A stretch of DNA of 64,000 nt from Haematococcus lacustris (lineage: Eukaryota > Chlorophyta > Chlorophyceae > Chlamydomonadales > Haematococcaceae): the NCBI GenBank assembly GCA_030144725.1, contig JASKMD010000024.1:4165667-4229666 (forward strand), written 5' to 3'. Positions 36,004-48,992 of the stretch are shown piece by piece. The notes under the pieces are model-generated. The model saw only the letters and a program-made list of their open reading frames with translations. It was not told the DNA's origin and ran no database searches. Within the stretch, counting starts at the first letter, position 1. Each line of letters opens with the position of its first letter. Both the position numbers and the translations under genes were made by a program.

Positions 36004-39000
36004 CCCCTGCCCTGCCCTGCCCTGCCCTGCCCTGCCCTGCCCTGCCCTGCCCTGCCCTGCCCTGCCCTGCCCTGCCCTGCCCTGCCCTGCCCTGCCCTGC
36101 CCTGCCCTGCCCTGCCCTGCCCTGCCCTGCCCTGCCCTGCCCTGCCCTGCCCTGCCCTGCCCTGCCCTGCCCTGCCCTGCCCTGCCCTGCCCTGCCCTGC
36201 CCTGCCCTGCCCTGCCCTGCCCTGCCCTGCCCTGCCCTGCCCTGCCCTGCCCTGCCCTGCCCTGCCCTGCCCTGCCCTGCCCTGCCCTGCCCTGCCCTGC
36301 CCTGCCCTGCCCTGCCCTGCCCTGCCCTGCCCTGCCCTGCCCTGCCCTGCCCTGCCCTGCCCTGCCCTGCCCTGCCCTGCCCTGCCCTGCCCTGCCCTGC
36401 CCTGCCCTGCCCTGCCCTGCCCTGCCCTGCCCTGCCCTGCCCTGCCCTGCCCTGCCCTGCCCTGCCCTGCCCTGCCCTGCCCTGCCCTGCCCTGCCCTGC
36501 CCTGCCCTGCCCTGCCCTGCCCTGCCCTGCCCTGCCCTGCCCTGCCCTGCCCTGCCCTGCCCTGCCCTGCCCTGCCCTGCCCTGCCCTGCCCTGCCCTGC
36601 CCTGCCCTGCCCTGCCCTGCCCTGCCCTGCCCTGCCCTGCCCTGCCCTGCCCTGCCCTGCCCTGCCCTGCCCTGCCCTGCCCTGCCCTGCCCTGCCCTGC
36701 CCTGCCCTGCCCTGCCCTGCCCTGCCCTGCCCTGCCCTGCCCTGCCCTGCCCTGCCCTGCCCTGCCCTGCCCTGCCCTGCCCTGCCCTGCCCTGCCCTGC
36801 CCTGCCCTGCCCTGCCCTGCCCTGCCCTGCCCTGCCCTGCCCTGCCCTGCCCTGCCCTGCCCTGCCCTGCCCTGCCCTGCCCTGCCCTGCCCTGCCCTGC
36901 CCTGCCCTGCCCTGCCCTGCCCTGCCCTGCCCTGCCCTGCCCTGCCCTGCCCTGCCCTGCCCTGCCCTGCCCTGCCCTGCCCTGCCCTGCCCTGCCCTGC
37001 CCTGCCCTGCCCTGCCCTGCCCTGCCCTGCCCTGCCCTGCCCTGCCCTGCCCTGCCCTGCCCTGCCCTGCCCTGCCCTGCCCTGCCCTGCCCTGCCCTGC
37101 CCTGCCCTGCCCTGCCCTGCCCTGCCCTGCCCTGCCCTGCCCTGCCCTGCCCTGCCCTGCCCTGCCCTGCCCTGCCCTGCCCTGCCCTGCCCTGCCCTGC
37201 CCTGCCCTGCCCTGCCCTGCCCTGCCCTGCCCTGCCCTGCCCTGCCCTGCCCTGCCCTGCCCTGCCCTGCCCTGCCCTGCCCTGCCCTGCCCTGCCCTGC
37301 CCTGCCCTGCCCTGCCCTGCCCTGCCCTGCCCTGCCCTGCCCTGCCCTGCCCTGCCCTGCCCTGCCCTGCCCTGCCCTGCCCTGCCCTGCCCTGCCCTGC
37401 CCTGCCCTGCCCTGCCCTGCCCTGCCCTGCCCTGCCCTGCCCTGCCCTGCCCTGCCCTGCCCTGCCCTGCCCTGCCCTGCCCTGCCCTGCCCTGCCCTGC
37501 CCTGCCCTGCCCTGCCCTGCCCTGCCCTGCCCTGCCCTGCCCTGCCCTGCCCTGCCCTGCCCTGCCCTGCCCTGCCCTGCCCTGCCCTGCCCTGCCCTGC
37601 CCTGCCCTGCCCTGCCCTGCCCTGCCCTGCCCTGCCCTGCCCTGCCCTGCCCTGCCCTGCCCTGCCCTGCCCTGCCCTGCCCTGCCCTGCCCTGCCCTGC
37701 CCTGCCCTGCCCTGCCCTGCCCTGCCCTGCCCTGCCCTGCCCTGCCCTGCCCTGCCCTGCCCTGCCCTGCCCTGCCCTGCCCTGCCCTGCCCTGCCCTGC
37801 CCTGCCCTGCCCTGCCCTGCCTGCCCTGCCCTGCCCTGCCCTGCCCTGCCCTGCCCTGCCCTGCCCTGCCCTGCCCTGCCCTGCCTGCCCTGCCCTGCCC
37901 TGCCCTGCCCTGCCCTGCCCTGCCCTGCCCTGCCCTGCCCTGCCCTGCCCTGCCCTGCCCTGCCCTGCCCTGCCCTGCCCTGCCCTGCCCTGCCCTGCCC
38001 TGCCCTGCCCTGCCCTGCCCTGCCCTGCCCTGCCCTGCCCTGCCCTGCCCTGCCCTGCCCTGCCCTGCCCTGCCCTGCCCTGCCCTGCCCTGCCCTGCCC
38101 TGCCCTGCCCTGCCCTGCCCTGCCCTGCCCTGCCCTGCCCTGCCCTGCCCTGCCCTGCCCTGCCCTGCCCTGCCCTGCCCTGCCCTGCCCTGCCCTGCCC
38201 TGCCCTGCCCTGCCCTGCCCTGCCCTGCCCTGCCCTGCCCTGCCCTGCCCTGCCCTGCCCTGCCCTGCCCTGCCCTGCCCTGCCCTGCCCTGCCCTGCCC
38301 TGCCCTGCCCTGCCCTGCCCTGCCCTGCCCTGCCCTGCCCTGCCCTGCCCTGCCCTGCCCTGCCCTGCCCTGCCCTGCCCTGCCCTGCCCTGCCCTGCCC
38401 TGCCCTGCCCTGCCCTGCCCTGCCCTGCCCTGCCCTGCCCTGCCCTGCCCTGCCCTGCCCTGCCCTGCCCTGCCCTGCCCTGCCCTGCCCTGCCCTGCCC
38501 TGCCCTGCCCTGCCCTGCCCTGCCCTGCCCTGCCCTGCCCTGCCCTGCCCCTGCCCTGCCCTGCCCTGCCCTGCCCTGCCCTGCCCTGCCCTGCCCTGCC
38601 CTGCCCTGCCCTGCCCTGCCCTGCCCTGCCCTGCCCTGCCCTGCCCTGCCCTGCCCTGCCCTGCCCTGCCCTGCCCTGCCCTGCCCTGCCCTGCCCTGCC
38701 CTGCCCTGCCCTGCCCTGCCCTGCCCTGCCCTGCCCTGCCCTGCCCTGCCCTGCCCTGCCCTGCCCTGCCCTGCCCTGCCCTGCCCTGCCCTGCCCTGCC
38801 CTGCCCTGCCCTGCCCTGCCCTGCCCTGCCCTGCCCTGCCCTGCCCTGCCCTGCCCTGCCCTGCCCTGCCCTGCCCTGCCCTGCCCTGCCCTGCCCTGCC
38901 CTGCCCTGCCCTGCCCTGCCCTGCCCTGCCCTGCCCTGCCCTGCCCTGCCCTGCCCTGCCCTGCCCTGCCCTGCCCTGCCCTGCCCTGCCCTGCCCTGCC

Positions 39001-41000
39001 CTGCCCTGCCCTGCCCTGCCCTGCCCTGCCCTGCCCTGCCCTGCCCTGCCCTGCCCTGCCCTGCCCTGCCCTGCCCTGCCCTGCCCTGCCCTGCCCTGCC
39101 CTGCCCTGCCCTGCCCTGCCCTGCCCTGCCCTGCCCTGCCCTGCCCTGCCCTGCCCTGCCCTGCCCTGCCCTGCCCTGCCCTGCCCTGCCCTGCCCTGCC
39201 CTGCCCTGCCCTGCCCTGCCCTGCCCTGCCCTGCCCTGCCCTGCCCTGCCCTGCCCTGCCCTGCCCTGCCCTGCCCTGCCCTGCCCTGCCCTGCCCTGCC
39301 CTGCCCTGCCCTGCCCTGCCCTGCCCTGCCCTGCCCTGCCCTGCCCTGCCCTGCCCTGCCCTGCCCTGCCCTGCCCTGCCCTGCCCTGCCCTGCCCTGCC
39401 CTGCCCTGCCCTGCCCTGCCCTGCCCTGCCCTGCCCTGCCCTGCCCTGCCCTGCCCTGCCCTGCCCTGCCCTGCCCTGCCCTGCCCTGCCCTGCCCTGCC
39501 CTGCCCTGCCCTGCCCTGCCCTGCCCTGCCCTGCCCTGCCCTGCCCTGCCCTGCCCTGCCCTGCCCTGCCCTGCCCTGCCCTGCCCTGCCCTGCCCTGCC
39601 CTGCCCTGCCCTGCCCTGCCCTGCCCTGCCCTGCCCTGCCCTGCCCTGCCCTGCCCTGCCCTGCCCTGCCCTGCCCTGCCCTGCCCTGCCCTGCCCTGCC
39701 CTGCCCTGCCCTGCCCTGCCCTGCCCTGCCCTGCCCTGCCCTGCCCTGCCCTGCCCTGCCCTGCCCTGCCCTGCCCTGCCCTGCCCTGCCCTGCCCTGCC
39801 CTGCCCTGCCCTGCCCTGCCCTGCCCTGCCCTGCCCTGCCCTGCCCTGCCCTGCCCTGCCCTGCCCTGCCCTGCCCTGCCCTGCCCTGCCCTGCCCTGCC
39901 CTGCCCTGCCCTGCCCTGCCCTGCCCTGCCCTGCCCTGCCCTGCCCTGCCCTGCCCTGCCCTGCCCTGCCCTGCCCTGCCCTGCCCTGCCCTGCCCTGCC
40001 CTGCCCTGCCCTGCCCTGCCCTGCCCTGCCCTGCCCTGCCCTGCCCTGCCCTGCCCTGCCCTGCCCTGCCCTGCCCTGCCCTGCCCTGCCCTGCCCTGCC
40101 CTGCCCTGCCCTGCCCTGCCCTGCCCTGCCCTGCCCTGCCCTGCCCTGCCCTGCCCTGCCCTGCCCTGCCCTGCCCTGCCCTGCCCTGCCCTGCCCTGCC
40201 CTGCCCTGCCCTGCCCTGCCCTGCCCTGCCCTGCCCTGCCCTGCCCTGCCCTGCCCTGCCCTGCCCTGCCCTGCCCTGCCCTGCCCTGCCCTGCCCTGCC
40301 CTGCCCTGCCCTGCCCTGCCCTGCCCTGCCCTGCCCTGCCCTGCCCTGCCCTGCCCTGCCCTGCCCTGCCCTGCCCTGCCCTGCCCTGCCCTGCCCTGCC
40401 CTGCCCTGCCCTGCCCTGCCCTGCCCTGCCCTGCCCTGCCCTGCCCTGCCCTGCCCTGCCCTGCCCTGCCCTGCCCTGCCCTGCCCTGCCCTGCCCTGCC
40501 CTGCCCTGCCCTGCCCTGCCCTGCCCTGCCCTGCCCTGCCCTGCCCTGCCCTGCCCTGCCCTGCCCTGCCCTGCCCTGCCCTGCCCTGCCCTGCCCTGCC
40601 CTGCCCTGCCCTGCCCTGCCCTGCCCTGCCCTGCCCTGCCCTGCCTGCCCTGCCCTGCCCTGCCCTGCCCTGCCCTGCCCTGCCCTGCCCTGCCCTGCCC
40701 TGCCCTGCCCTGCCCTGCCCTGCCCTGCCCTGCCCTGCCCTGCCCTGCCCTGCCCTGCCCTGCCCTGCCCTGCCCTGCCCTGCCCTGCCCTGCCCTGCCC
40801 TGCCCTGCCCTGCCCTGCCCTGCCCTGCCCTGCCCTGCCCTGCCCTGCCCTGCCCTGCCCTGCCCTGCCCTGCCCTGCCCTGCCCTGCCCTGCCCTGCCC
40901 TGCCCTGCCCTGCCTGCCCTGCCCTGCCCTGCCCTGCCCTGCCCTGCCCTGCCCTGCCCTGCCCTGCCCTGCCCTGCCCTGCCCTGCCCTGCCCTGCCCT
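36004..41000. repeat. (CCCTG)n satellite, about 5 kb
   Basis: Roughly 1,000 copies of a 5-mer with very few interruptions. There are one-base deletions near 37821, 37884, 40644 and 40912 and a one-base insertion near 38550. It is open in every frame on both strands (Cys-Pro-Ala-Leu-Pro or Gly-Arg-Ala-Gly-Gln) only because the unit lacks stops. It runs straight into the N gap, so its true length is unknown. Confidence 0.98.
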
Positions 41001-41500
41001 NNNNNNNNNNNNNNNNNNNNNNNNNNNNNNNNNNNNNNNNNNNNNNNNNNNNNNNNNNNNNNNNNNNNNNNNNNNNNNNNNNNNNNNNNNNNNNNNNNNN
41101 NNNNNNNNNNNNNNNNNNNNNNNNNNNNNNNNNNNNNNNNNNNNNNNNNNNNNNNNNNNNNNNNNNNNNNNNNNNNNNNNNNNNNNNNNNNNNNNNNNNN
41201 NNNNNNNNNNNNNNNNNNNNNNNNNNNNNNNNNNNNNNNNNNNNNNNNNNNNNNNNNNNNNNNNNNNNNNNNNNNNNNNNNNNNNNNNNNNNNNNNNNNN
41301 NNNNNNNNNNNNNNNNNNNNNNNNNNNNNNNNNNNNNNNNNNNNNNNNNNNNNNNNNNNNNNNNNNNNNNNNNNNNNNNNNNNNNNNNNNNNNNNNNNNN
41401 NNNNNNNNNNNNNNNNNNNNNNNNNNNNNNNNNNNNNNNNNNNNNNNNNNNNNNNNNNNNNNNNNNNNNNNNNNNNNNNNNNNNNNNNNNNNNNNNNNNN
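41001..41500. other. Assembly gap (500 N)
   Basis: Exactly 500 N, typical of a fixed-size scaffold gap. It separates the satellite from the P2B ATPase gene and probably hides the 5' ends of both that gene and CTNNBL1. Confidence 0.98.
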
Positions 41501-41597
41501 CGCATGTCCTAATCGAAGCATCAGTGGGTGAAGGGAGCAGCGCCGCAGCCATGTAAGGTGCTGGTCTGTTCTAACCATGCACAGTGGGGCACTGCAG

Positions 41598-44500
41598 GTC
41601 ACCATCATCATCGGGGTGGCGGTCCCGGCTCAGCGGGCCCACCACGGCTGGTCTGAGGGCTTGGCGGTGCTGGGGACCGCTTTCATCGTGGTCGGCATTG
41701 GTAGGTCTCATGTTGTGATCCCATCACAGCCAAGCGCACTGAGTCGCAGCCAGCAGGGGGCGTTGGGTGGCCTGCATTGAATGGCTCCTGGCATTTTGGC
41801 CGCAGCGGCTGGCCAGGATTGGAGCAAGGAGCAGCAGTTCAAGAAGCTGAATGCGCTGAAAGATGTGATTGAGATCAAGGTCACACGGGGTGGCAAGCAG
41901 GTGGGACACGCCTTGACCTGAGCTGTAGCTGTTGGCCTGACTGCGCCTGGGGTGCACCGTCCTGGTCACGCTGTGAGCGCGCCGGGACACTATTTGAAAG
42001 CTACACTCTGGGTAGCTGCCTGCACACTCAGCCCCTGTGGCTGGCCCCTTGCAGATGATGGTCCCCAACACCGATGTGGTTGTGGGCGACCTCCTCTTCC
42101 TGGACACAGGCGACAAGTGAGGCCCACAGCACCCTCCAGCCCCACCCTCCTTGACCGCCTCTAGTGCCCACCCCTCACACCCTCACCCCCTCACCTTCCT
42201 GGATTGCTGCAAGCCATGTTCGCCATGCCCCCTGCAGGATCTGCGCAGACGGCTTGCTGATTGACTGCCAGGTGAGGGACACACCCAGTGTTGCAGCTGA
42301 CGCCAGCAATCGCTCTTCAGGGTGCCTGAGATTAGAAGGAGGCTGAGCCTCCTCCCTGTCATGCGTGAGGCCCTGCTGCCTGCACCTGACGGCCTGGCCT
42401 AACCCCCCACTGCGTAGGGGCTGGTGGTGGACGAGGCGTCGCTCACAGGCGAGAGCGAGCCCATCAAGAAGACTGTGGAGCAGGACCCCTGGTGCCGGTC
42501 AGGAACCTCGGTGAGGGCATCCGGCCCTGACACGTCACCCCGCAGGCCTTGTCCGCAGCAGGCAGTTGCCCAGGGCTGAGTGAGGCTGAGTGCTTGCCTG
42601 AGCTCATAGGGGAGCTTTCAGGATGGGGCAGGCTTGACACTGGGTAACCCTGCAGCCCACAGCACAGTGCGCTGCTGGCCTAGCTCATCATGGTGTTGTG
42701 GCCTGGCAGGTGAACGAGGGCAGCGGACACATGCTGGTGACGGCGGTGGGGCCAAACAGCGAGTGGGGCAAGACCATGGCCCTGGTTAGCGAGGCTGGTG
42801 ACGACATGACTCCGCTGCAAGAGCAGCTGGCTGCCCTGGCGACCAAGATCAGCAAGGCTGGTGTTTCAGTGGCACTGGTGTGCTTCCTCGCCCTACTTAT
42901 CAAGTGGGTGGGCGGCCCTGCAGCATGGCACCACCATGCTGGTGCCACTGCCCTGGCCAGGTGTCCATTGCCCGCCAGCATGCACTCGACGTATGTTCGC
43001 GCTCGGGCAGCCATACACATCCCCGCGTTCACATGGACACCCAGCAATGAAGGGTTAGGGCTAGGGCTAGCAGCCAGGCGGGTGTAGGTGTGGCTGTTAC
43101 CATTTCCAGGAGGTGTGATGCAGGTGGCTTGTGGAGACGGGCGGCGGTGACAAGGACAAGATCAATGAGAACGGCCCGCTGCAGTTCCTGCTGTACGCCA
43201 TCACCATCACAGTGGTGTCAATCCCAGGTGGGCCCCCACACGGCCATGAGGGAGGCCAGCCGTGGAGCGCTGCTGACAAGACAGCTGGTGTGCACAGGGC
43301 AGGCAGGGAGGCGGGTGTGTGCCGCGTAGGCTGCACCCATGCCCAGTGTGAGTGTGGTGCCACCTGGTGAGAGGCACCCTGGTGTGTGGCACCCTGAGGC
43401 TGGCCGCTTGAGAGCAGGTGGTGGCCTGCGCTGTGTGTGGGTGCAGAGGGCTTGCCCTTGGCGGTGACCCTGACCCTGGCCTACTCAATGAAGAAGATGA
43501 TGCGCGATAACAACTTCGTGCGAGTGCTCAGTGCTTGCGAAACCATGGGCGGCGCCACCGCCATCTGCTCAGACAAGACAGGTGAGGGGGAGTCACCATG
43601 AGCAGCACACGCCACTCGCTTGTCAGCGTTGCTGCCACACACAGCCTCGATACCCATACTCTAGATGAGGCATGCTTCATGTGAGGGTGGAGTGCAGGGG
43701 TAGGGCCGCTGCGTTTGGAGCAGCAATGCTACAGGACAGGGAGTGGGGTCTCTCACCCCTCAGCTCACCCTGTGCGCCCTGCAGTTTCCCTGCAGCGTAG
43801 CTCAGGTCCACACCCTCGGCTGCTGTGCTGCCCCAGGCACCCTGACTGAGAACCGCATGACCGTGGTGGAGGGCTGGTTCAGTGGCAAGGTGCGCTGCCC
43901 CGCCATGACACCGCAGCGGTGTGATGCAGCTGCTGGGTGTACGCCAGTCTTGGATAGCTGCACACAAGGCTCATGGGCCTGGCTGGCTAGGGCCATGGGC
44001 AGCTAGGGTTGCGCCATTGTTTAGGCTTCCTGGCGGCTTTCCTCACCTGCCTTGGCTTTGCTGCAGATGCACCCCTCAGTGCCCAGTCCCACTGAGCTGT
44101 CCCCTGACTTCCTTGAGCTGCTCAAAGCCAACTGCGCCATGAACAACAAGGCCTTCCTGGTGGAGCAGCCGGGAGGCAGTGTCGACTTTGTGGGCAACCG
44201 CACTGAGTGCGCGCTGCTGGTGATGCTGAAGAAGGTGGGTGAGTGTTTGAGGGAGGCAGGCCGGGCTAAGGGACAGAGGGAGAAAGGGACAGGGTGGCCT
44301 GGAGAGGATACAGTGCGGGGGGGTGCAGGGGGGGGGTCCCAGGAGGGCATCTGGCAGTGGGGCAGACTGTATGGCATGTAGGGCATTTAGGGTGGGCTTC
44401 TGTTCCTAATCAACATCCTGCTCAAACCCTTGGCATGTAAGCAGTGCTGTGCACTGGCTGCTGCTGAGTGTGACACCACCCCTTGATGTGCATGTGTGCC

Positions 44501-47500
44501 CTGCAGCTGGGTATTGACTACACCGCAGTGCGGGAGCAGATGCAAAGCAGCCAAGTCAAGGTCAGAGCCTATCTGCACACTGGGCTGGGCTGAGGGGTTC
44601 AGTAGACCAGCTTGCGGTGCATGTAAGGGTCGGCGCCTTCCACACAAAGCATAGCTTGGCAGCGGCCCTGAGGTCCAGCAGTGGCTGCTGTGCTGTCTGC
44701 AGCTGTTTGGCTTCAGCTCTGCCCGCAAGATGGCCAGTGTGCTGCTGCGCACCACGTCCGGTGGCTACCGGCTATACAACAAGGGTGCAGCGGAGTGGGT
44801 CCTGCGGCGCTGCAGCCAGCTGCTGGGGCCTGATGGCAGCTGCCAGCCTATGGATGCGGCCCAGCAAGAGGAGCTGCTGGCCACTGTCACCGCCATGGCC
44901 TCACGGGTGAGCTGTGGAGCGTCCGTCGCAATGAACGAGTTTGGCAGGTCCTGCGGCTGCTCCTGACTGCTGCTGCTGCTGCTGCCTCCACCGTTGCTCA
45001 TGGTGACACTTCGGCTTCATCATCCTCACCGCTCGTGTTCAGGCCTGTTTGACGCAGACAAGCCTTGAGGGGTTGGGTTAGGTTCACCACCCCACTATTG
45101 CAACCTGTGTGGTGTGCAGGGCCTGCGCTGTATTTGCCTGAGCTATCGGGACCTGCCGCAACATGACGAGGCGCGCACGGAGGACTGGATGGAGCACGCA
45201 GACGCAGTGCGTGCCCAGCAGCCATGAGGCGCTAGCTGCGCGATGAAAGCACTCAGTCATGTCATACTTGTAGATGTGTTCACCCACGCCGTAGTCCACT
45301 GACAGCTCTCAATGCATTCAAGAGGAACAGCCCCACATCAACGTGGACTGCCTTGCAGTTGGACAACAACCTAACTGCTTACGCCATCGTTGGCATCAAG
45401 GACCCAGTGCGCCAGGAGGTGCCAGACGCGGTGGCCACCTGCAAGCGAGCAGGCATCACAGTGCGCATGGTCACGGGTGAGCTGCTCTTGGCAAGCTACT
45501 CGCCCTGACCCCATAGCCTGCTCCCTACCAGGACACCATAGCATGACCCTGCCCCTCTCCTGCCCAGGCGACAACATCCACACCGCACAACACATTGCAC
45601 GGGAGTGCGGCCTCTTGGAGGAGGGTGGCTTGGCCATGGAGGGCCCAGTCTTCCGAGCGATGCCAGCCGCAGAGCTCGTTCCCCTGCTGCCGCGCCTTCA
45701 AGTCCTAGCCCGCTCCTCACCTGAGGACAAGCTGACTTTGGTGTCGCTGCTGAAGAAGCAAGGAGAGGTACGCTGTCATAAGGGTTGGCATGCACATGTG
45801 GTGAACTATGGAGTGCTCTGTCATGCGATACATGGCGATGCATTGCTGCCAAGTGGTGGTGTGAGGCACTGGTGCTTGCAGAAGGGGCTACTTGCCACAT
45901 GGTGCATGAGGGGTGAACATAGCGTGGCCCATCATCCTCGCTTACTGCCATGACACTAGCCCAGTCTTGGTGCACGGCTGCAGGTGGTGGCAGTGACGGG
46001 TGACGGCACCAATGATGCCCCTGCGCTGAAGGAGTCCGATGTGGGCCTGGCTATGGGCATTGCAGGTCAGGGACAGCTAGCAAGGCATCACCTTGCCTCA
46101 TGCCTGACGCTTGTCTGAAATGAGCGGGCGGTGGCCTGTGTGGGGCGGCTGGCTGTCGCTTGACAAGCAGTTAGGCAGAGCTGTCAACTCATTGCTGAGT
46201 ATGTGCTGAGACGCAGGCACTGAGGTCGCTAAGGAGGCAGCCGACATCATCATCTTGGTGAGATAACACTACACACTGTGTTATGCCAGACATCTACCTG
46301 CCACATCTTTCACCAACTGTCCACGTTGCTGAGTTGTTGCTGAGCATTGCTTGCTTCACATGGCTGCAGGACGACAACTTCAGCTCCATTGTCAAGTCAG
46401 TGCTGTGGGGCCGCTGCGTGTATGAGAACATCCGCAAGTTCCTGGTGTTCCAGGTGTGGTGGAGGGGCGTTGAGGCAACAGACTTAATGCAACCTATCTG
46501 TTTGAGCCAGAAGCAGTTGCACACCCACGATGACGCCCATACGATGGCATGCGTGCGACTCTCTGTCTGGGCGGTCACCCTTGCAACGCGATGCCGAGTG
46601 AGCATGTACGTGGTCTAGTGCTCGTTGCAATGTGAACCTGCTTGGCCTCTTCATGCTAGCATGCGTGTGGTACAGCAGCAGTTGCTTGCATGAAGTGCAT
46701 GCCCGAGGTGCATGCTTGATTGTGCCCTTGGCGTGCTGCAGCTCAGCGTCAACCTGGTGGCCATGATCTCGGCGGTAGTTGGATCTCTGTATGGCGGAGT
46801 AGCTCCGCTCAATGTGCTGCAGTTGCTGTGGGTCAACATGAGTGAGTGCAAAGTACACCGTTGGTCCAGCTGGTGCGTTGTTTGCTTTGACAAGCCATGC
46901 CAAGCACATGCCTTAATTGGTGAAGGACATCTGTCTATCATGCTTTGGTGGTCGCGATGCTTGCAGTCATGGACACCATGGCTGCCCTGGCGCTCGCCAC
47001 AGAAGAGCCAGTGAGTCGTCCTTGGTAGCATGACTCATTGTGTGCCTGCATGCCCGCTCCTATTGCCTTGGTGTGGGTCAGCTAGTGGGAGAAGGTATGG
47101 GAATGTAGGGCTCTTACTTTGCCCCAGTGCTGTTGTCATGGGGCTGAGCTGGGCTGTTGTTGCATCGTCATGTCTTTTGGCGTGTTCCTTGTGCAGTACG
47201 TGGAGCTTTTGGATGAAAAGCCCCACGGGCGGCATGAAGCTCTCATCACCGGCACCATGTGAGTGACTAGAACTGCCAACGTTTTGGCAGGTGTTTGTGT
47301 GTGCTGTAAAGCCATGTTGTGCTCGTGCCTGCAGGTACTACCACATGATCACTGCAGCCATGTACAAGCTGTTCTGGCTGTTTGTCTGCCTTTATGCGGT
47401 GCCAGTTCTCTTCAAGCCATACGCGTGAGTGGTGGGCGTGTCGGCGACCTGTGCAATGGCTAGGAGTTTGCTACTTGCTTGCCGTTGTTATGCTCTCCTG

Positions 47501-48992
47501 CCGCCTGCGCACCAGCTACCTCTCACACGGAGGTCTTGCCTTTGTTCAGGCTGACCAAGGCTGACCCCTACTACAAGGCAGAGTGCCCTAGCATATTGAT
47601 TGGGAAGGTAATGGAAGCATGCAATCACGACCATAGTATGCTGCTGAGGTCGTGACCAGCAGCAGGAACATGCAGGTCAGAGCCAGACCACACACATGTG
47701 TTGTGCACAATCCTAATCATTACAAGCTCAGTGCCACCTCAAGCTGTGTGTTGCATGCCTGCCCCCTATGCAGGGCTGGAACAACACCATGTCCTCCACA
47801 CTGTGCAACCTGGCCAGCTATTGCGGTTACCCGTACGGCTCCGATACTCGTGACACGGAGCTCTGCTCTCTACACAAGACCTGGATGCCTAGAGCTGTGC
47901 CTCAGGACTCCCAAGCAGCGATCTGTGCCGGCTACACAGCTGGGCAATCCTGTCCTTTGTACGTGCACCTGCACATCCTTGCCATGTGGATGCGGTCGCA
48001 GTGAAGCGAACCACACACTGACTGCCTGTGTAGGTACGATGCGCTGAGCAGCGCTCAAGGGCAACTGAGCGATGAGCTAGACAAGGATGTGTTGGCCTCC
48101 CACAAGCCCTCCTTGTCCCTCCTCTTCAACATCTTCATCATGGCCCAGGTGACTCATGGGATATGACGCAAGAGATACACAGCCTGGGCTACACCCTTGC
48201 CTGTTAGGGTCTGCTCTAACCATAACTAATCCCCCCTTGCCCCATGCATGCAATGCAGGTTGCCAATGCCTTCGTCTCCCGTCGCATTGGGTTCGAGCTG
48301 GACTTCTTCAAGAACATTACCAAGAGCCCAATCTTCTTGTCTATCATGCTCATCATCTCGGTGCTGCAGGTGAGAGTTGCTGATCATGTGCCTTACAGAG
48401 CCCCTTGCTACCTCTTCTCCCTTTGGTATGTTTAGGGGAACAACGTGGAGATGGGCACGTTGGGTTGCCAACGTTGCTGTGTGCTTTGTTTCACAGGTGA
48501 TCATCATGCAAACACCGGTCAACTACATCTTTAAGGTGACATCAACTTCTGCGTTTGTCAGAGATCCAAGCAACAAATGTTCCTAGTGTGGAAAACGGTG
48601 TTGAATGTGAGCCACAAGCATTGCTTGTTGTAGACAACATTCTTGTGCCCACTTCCTCTTTGCAGGTGCAAGAGCTGAATGGTGTGGAGTGGGCTATTAG
48701 CTTAGCAGCTGGGGCAGGAGCCATACCTTGGGCTTGGGTATGCCGCCTGGTGGGCCGCTTGTACGTGAGGACCTTCAGCGGGTACAGTCTAGTGGCAATA
48801 CTGCGGGGCAAGCGTGTTGCTACGGTGTTGACCGAGGATGGCAAGGCCAATGGGATGGCTCGGACAGCAAGTGGGCGGACAGCCAGCGGGCGAACAGCCA
48901 GTGGGCGGGTAATGAGTGGACAACCCAATGCACAGGGCCGAACCTTCTCTGGGGGTCAGTATGCCAACCACCCTAGTGGGCAAAAGGTTTAG
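41598..48992 (+). CDS. P2B-type Ca2+-ATPase (plasma-membrane/ACA type), N-terminus missing
   Basis: Twenty-eight exons join in phase into 1,013 residues. Exon starts: 41598, 41806, 42055, 42238, 42418, 42710, 43124, 43447, 43837, 44067, 44507, 44703, 45120, 45359, 45568, 45984, 46217, 46370, 46742, 46967, 47197, 47335, 47550, 47774, 48034, 48259, 48497, 48666. Landmarks: M2-like [22 protein letters not shown], actuator TGES (108-111), M4 PEGLPLAV (228-235), phosphorylation DKTGT (271-275), hinge [10 protein letters not shown] (574-583) and M6 [18 protein letters not shown] with the Ca-binding Asn/Asp pair. It pumps Ca2+ out of the cytosol at a plasma or internal membrane. M1 and anything before it are missing, as is any N-terminal calmodulin-binding region. 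After M10 the tail has three tandem TASGR repeats and more Ser/Gly, possible phosphorylation sites. Confidence 0.95.

Noticed and set aside
36004..41000. True telomere
   Set aside because: CCCTG is not a known telomere unit and the array is flanked by genes on both sides; TTAGGG occurs elsewhere.
35985..41611. Frames of 1,800-2,000 codons on both strands across (CCCTG)n and the N gap
   Set aside because: Pure pentamer translation plus X over the gap; no start context, no splice support, no non-repeat domain.
45201..45240. Premature stop in the Ca2+-ATPase after [10 protein letters not shown]
   Set aside because: A GTGCGT donor at 45207 removes it and the next exon joins in phase to the conserved [11 protein letters not shown].
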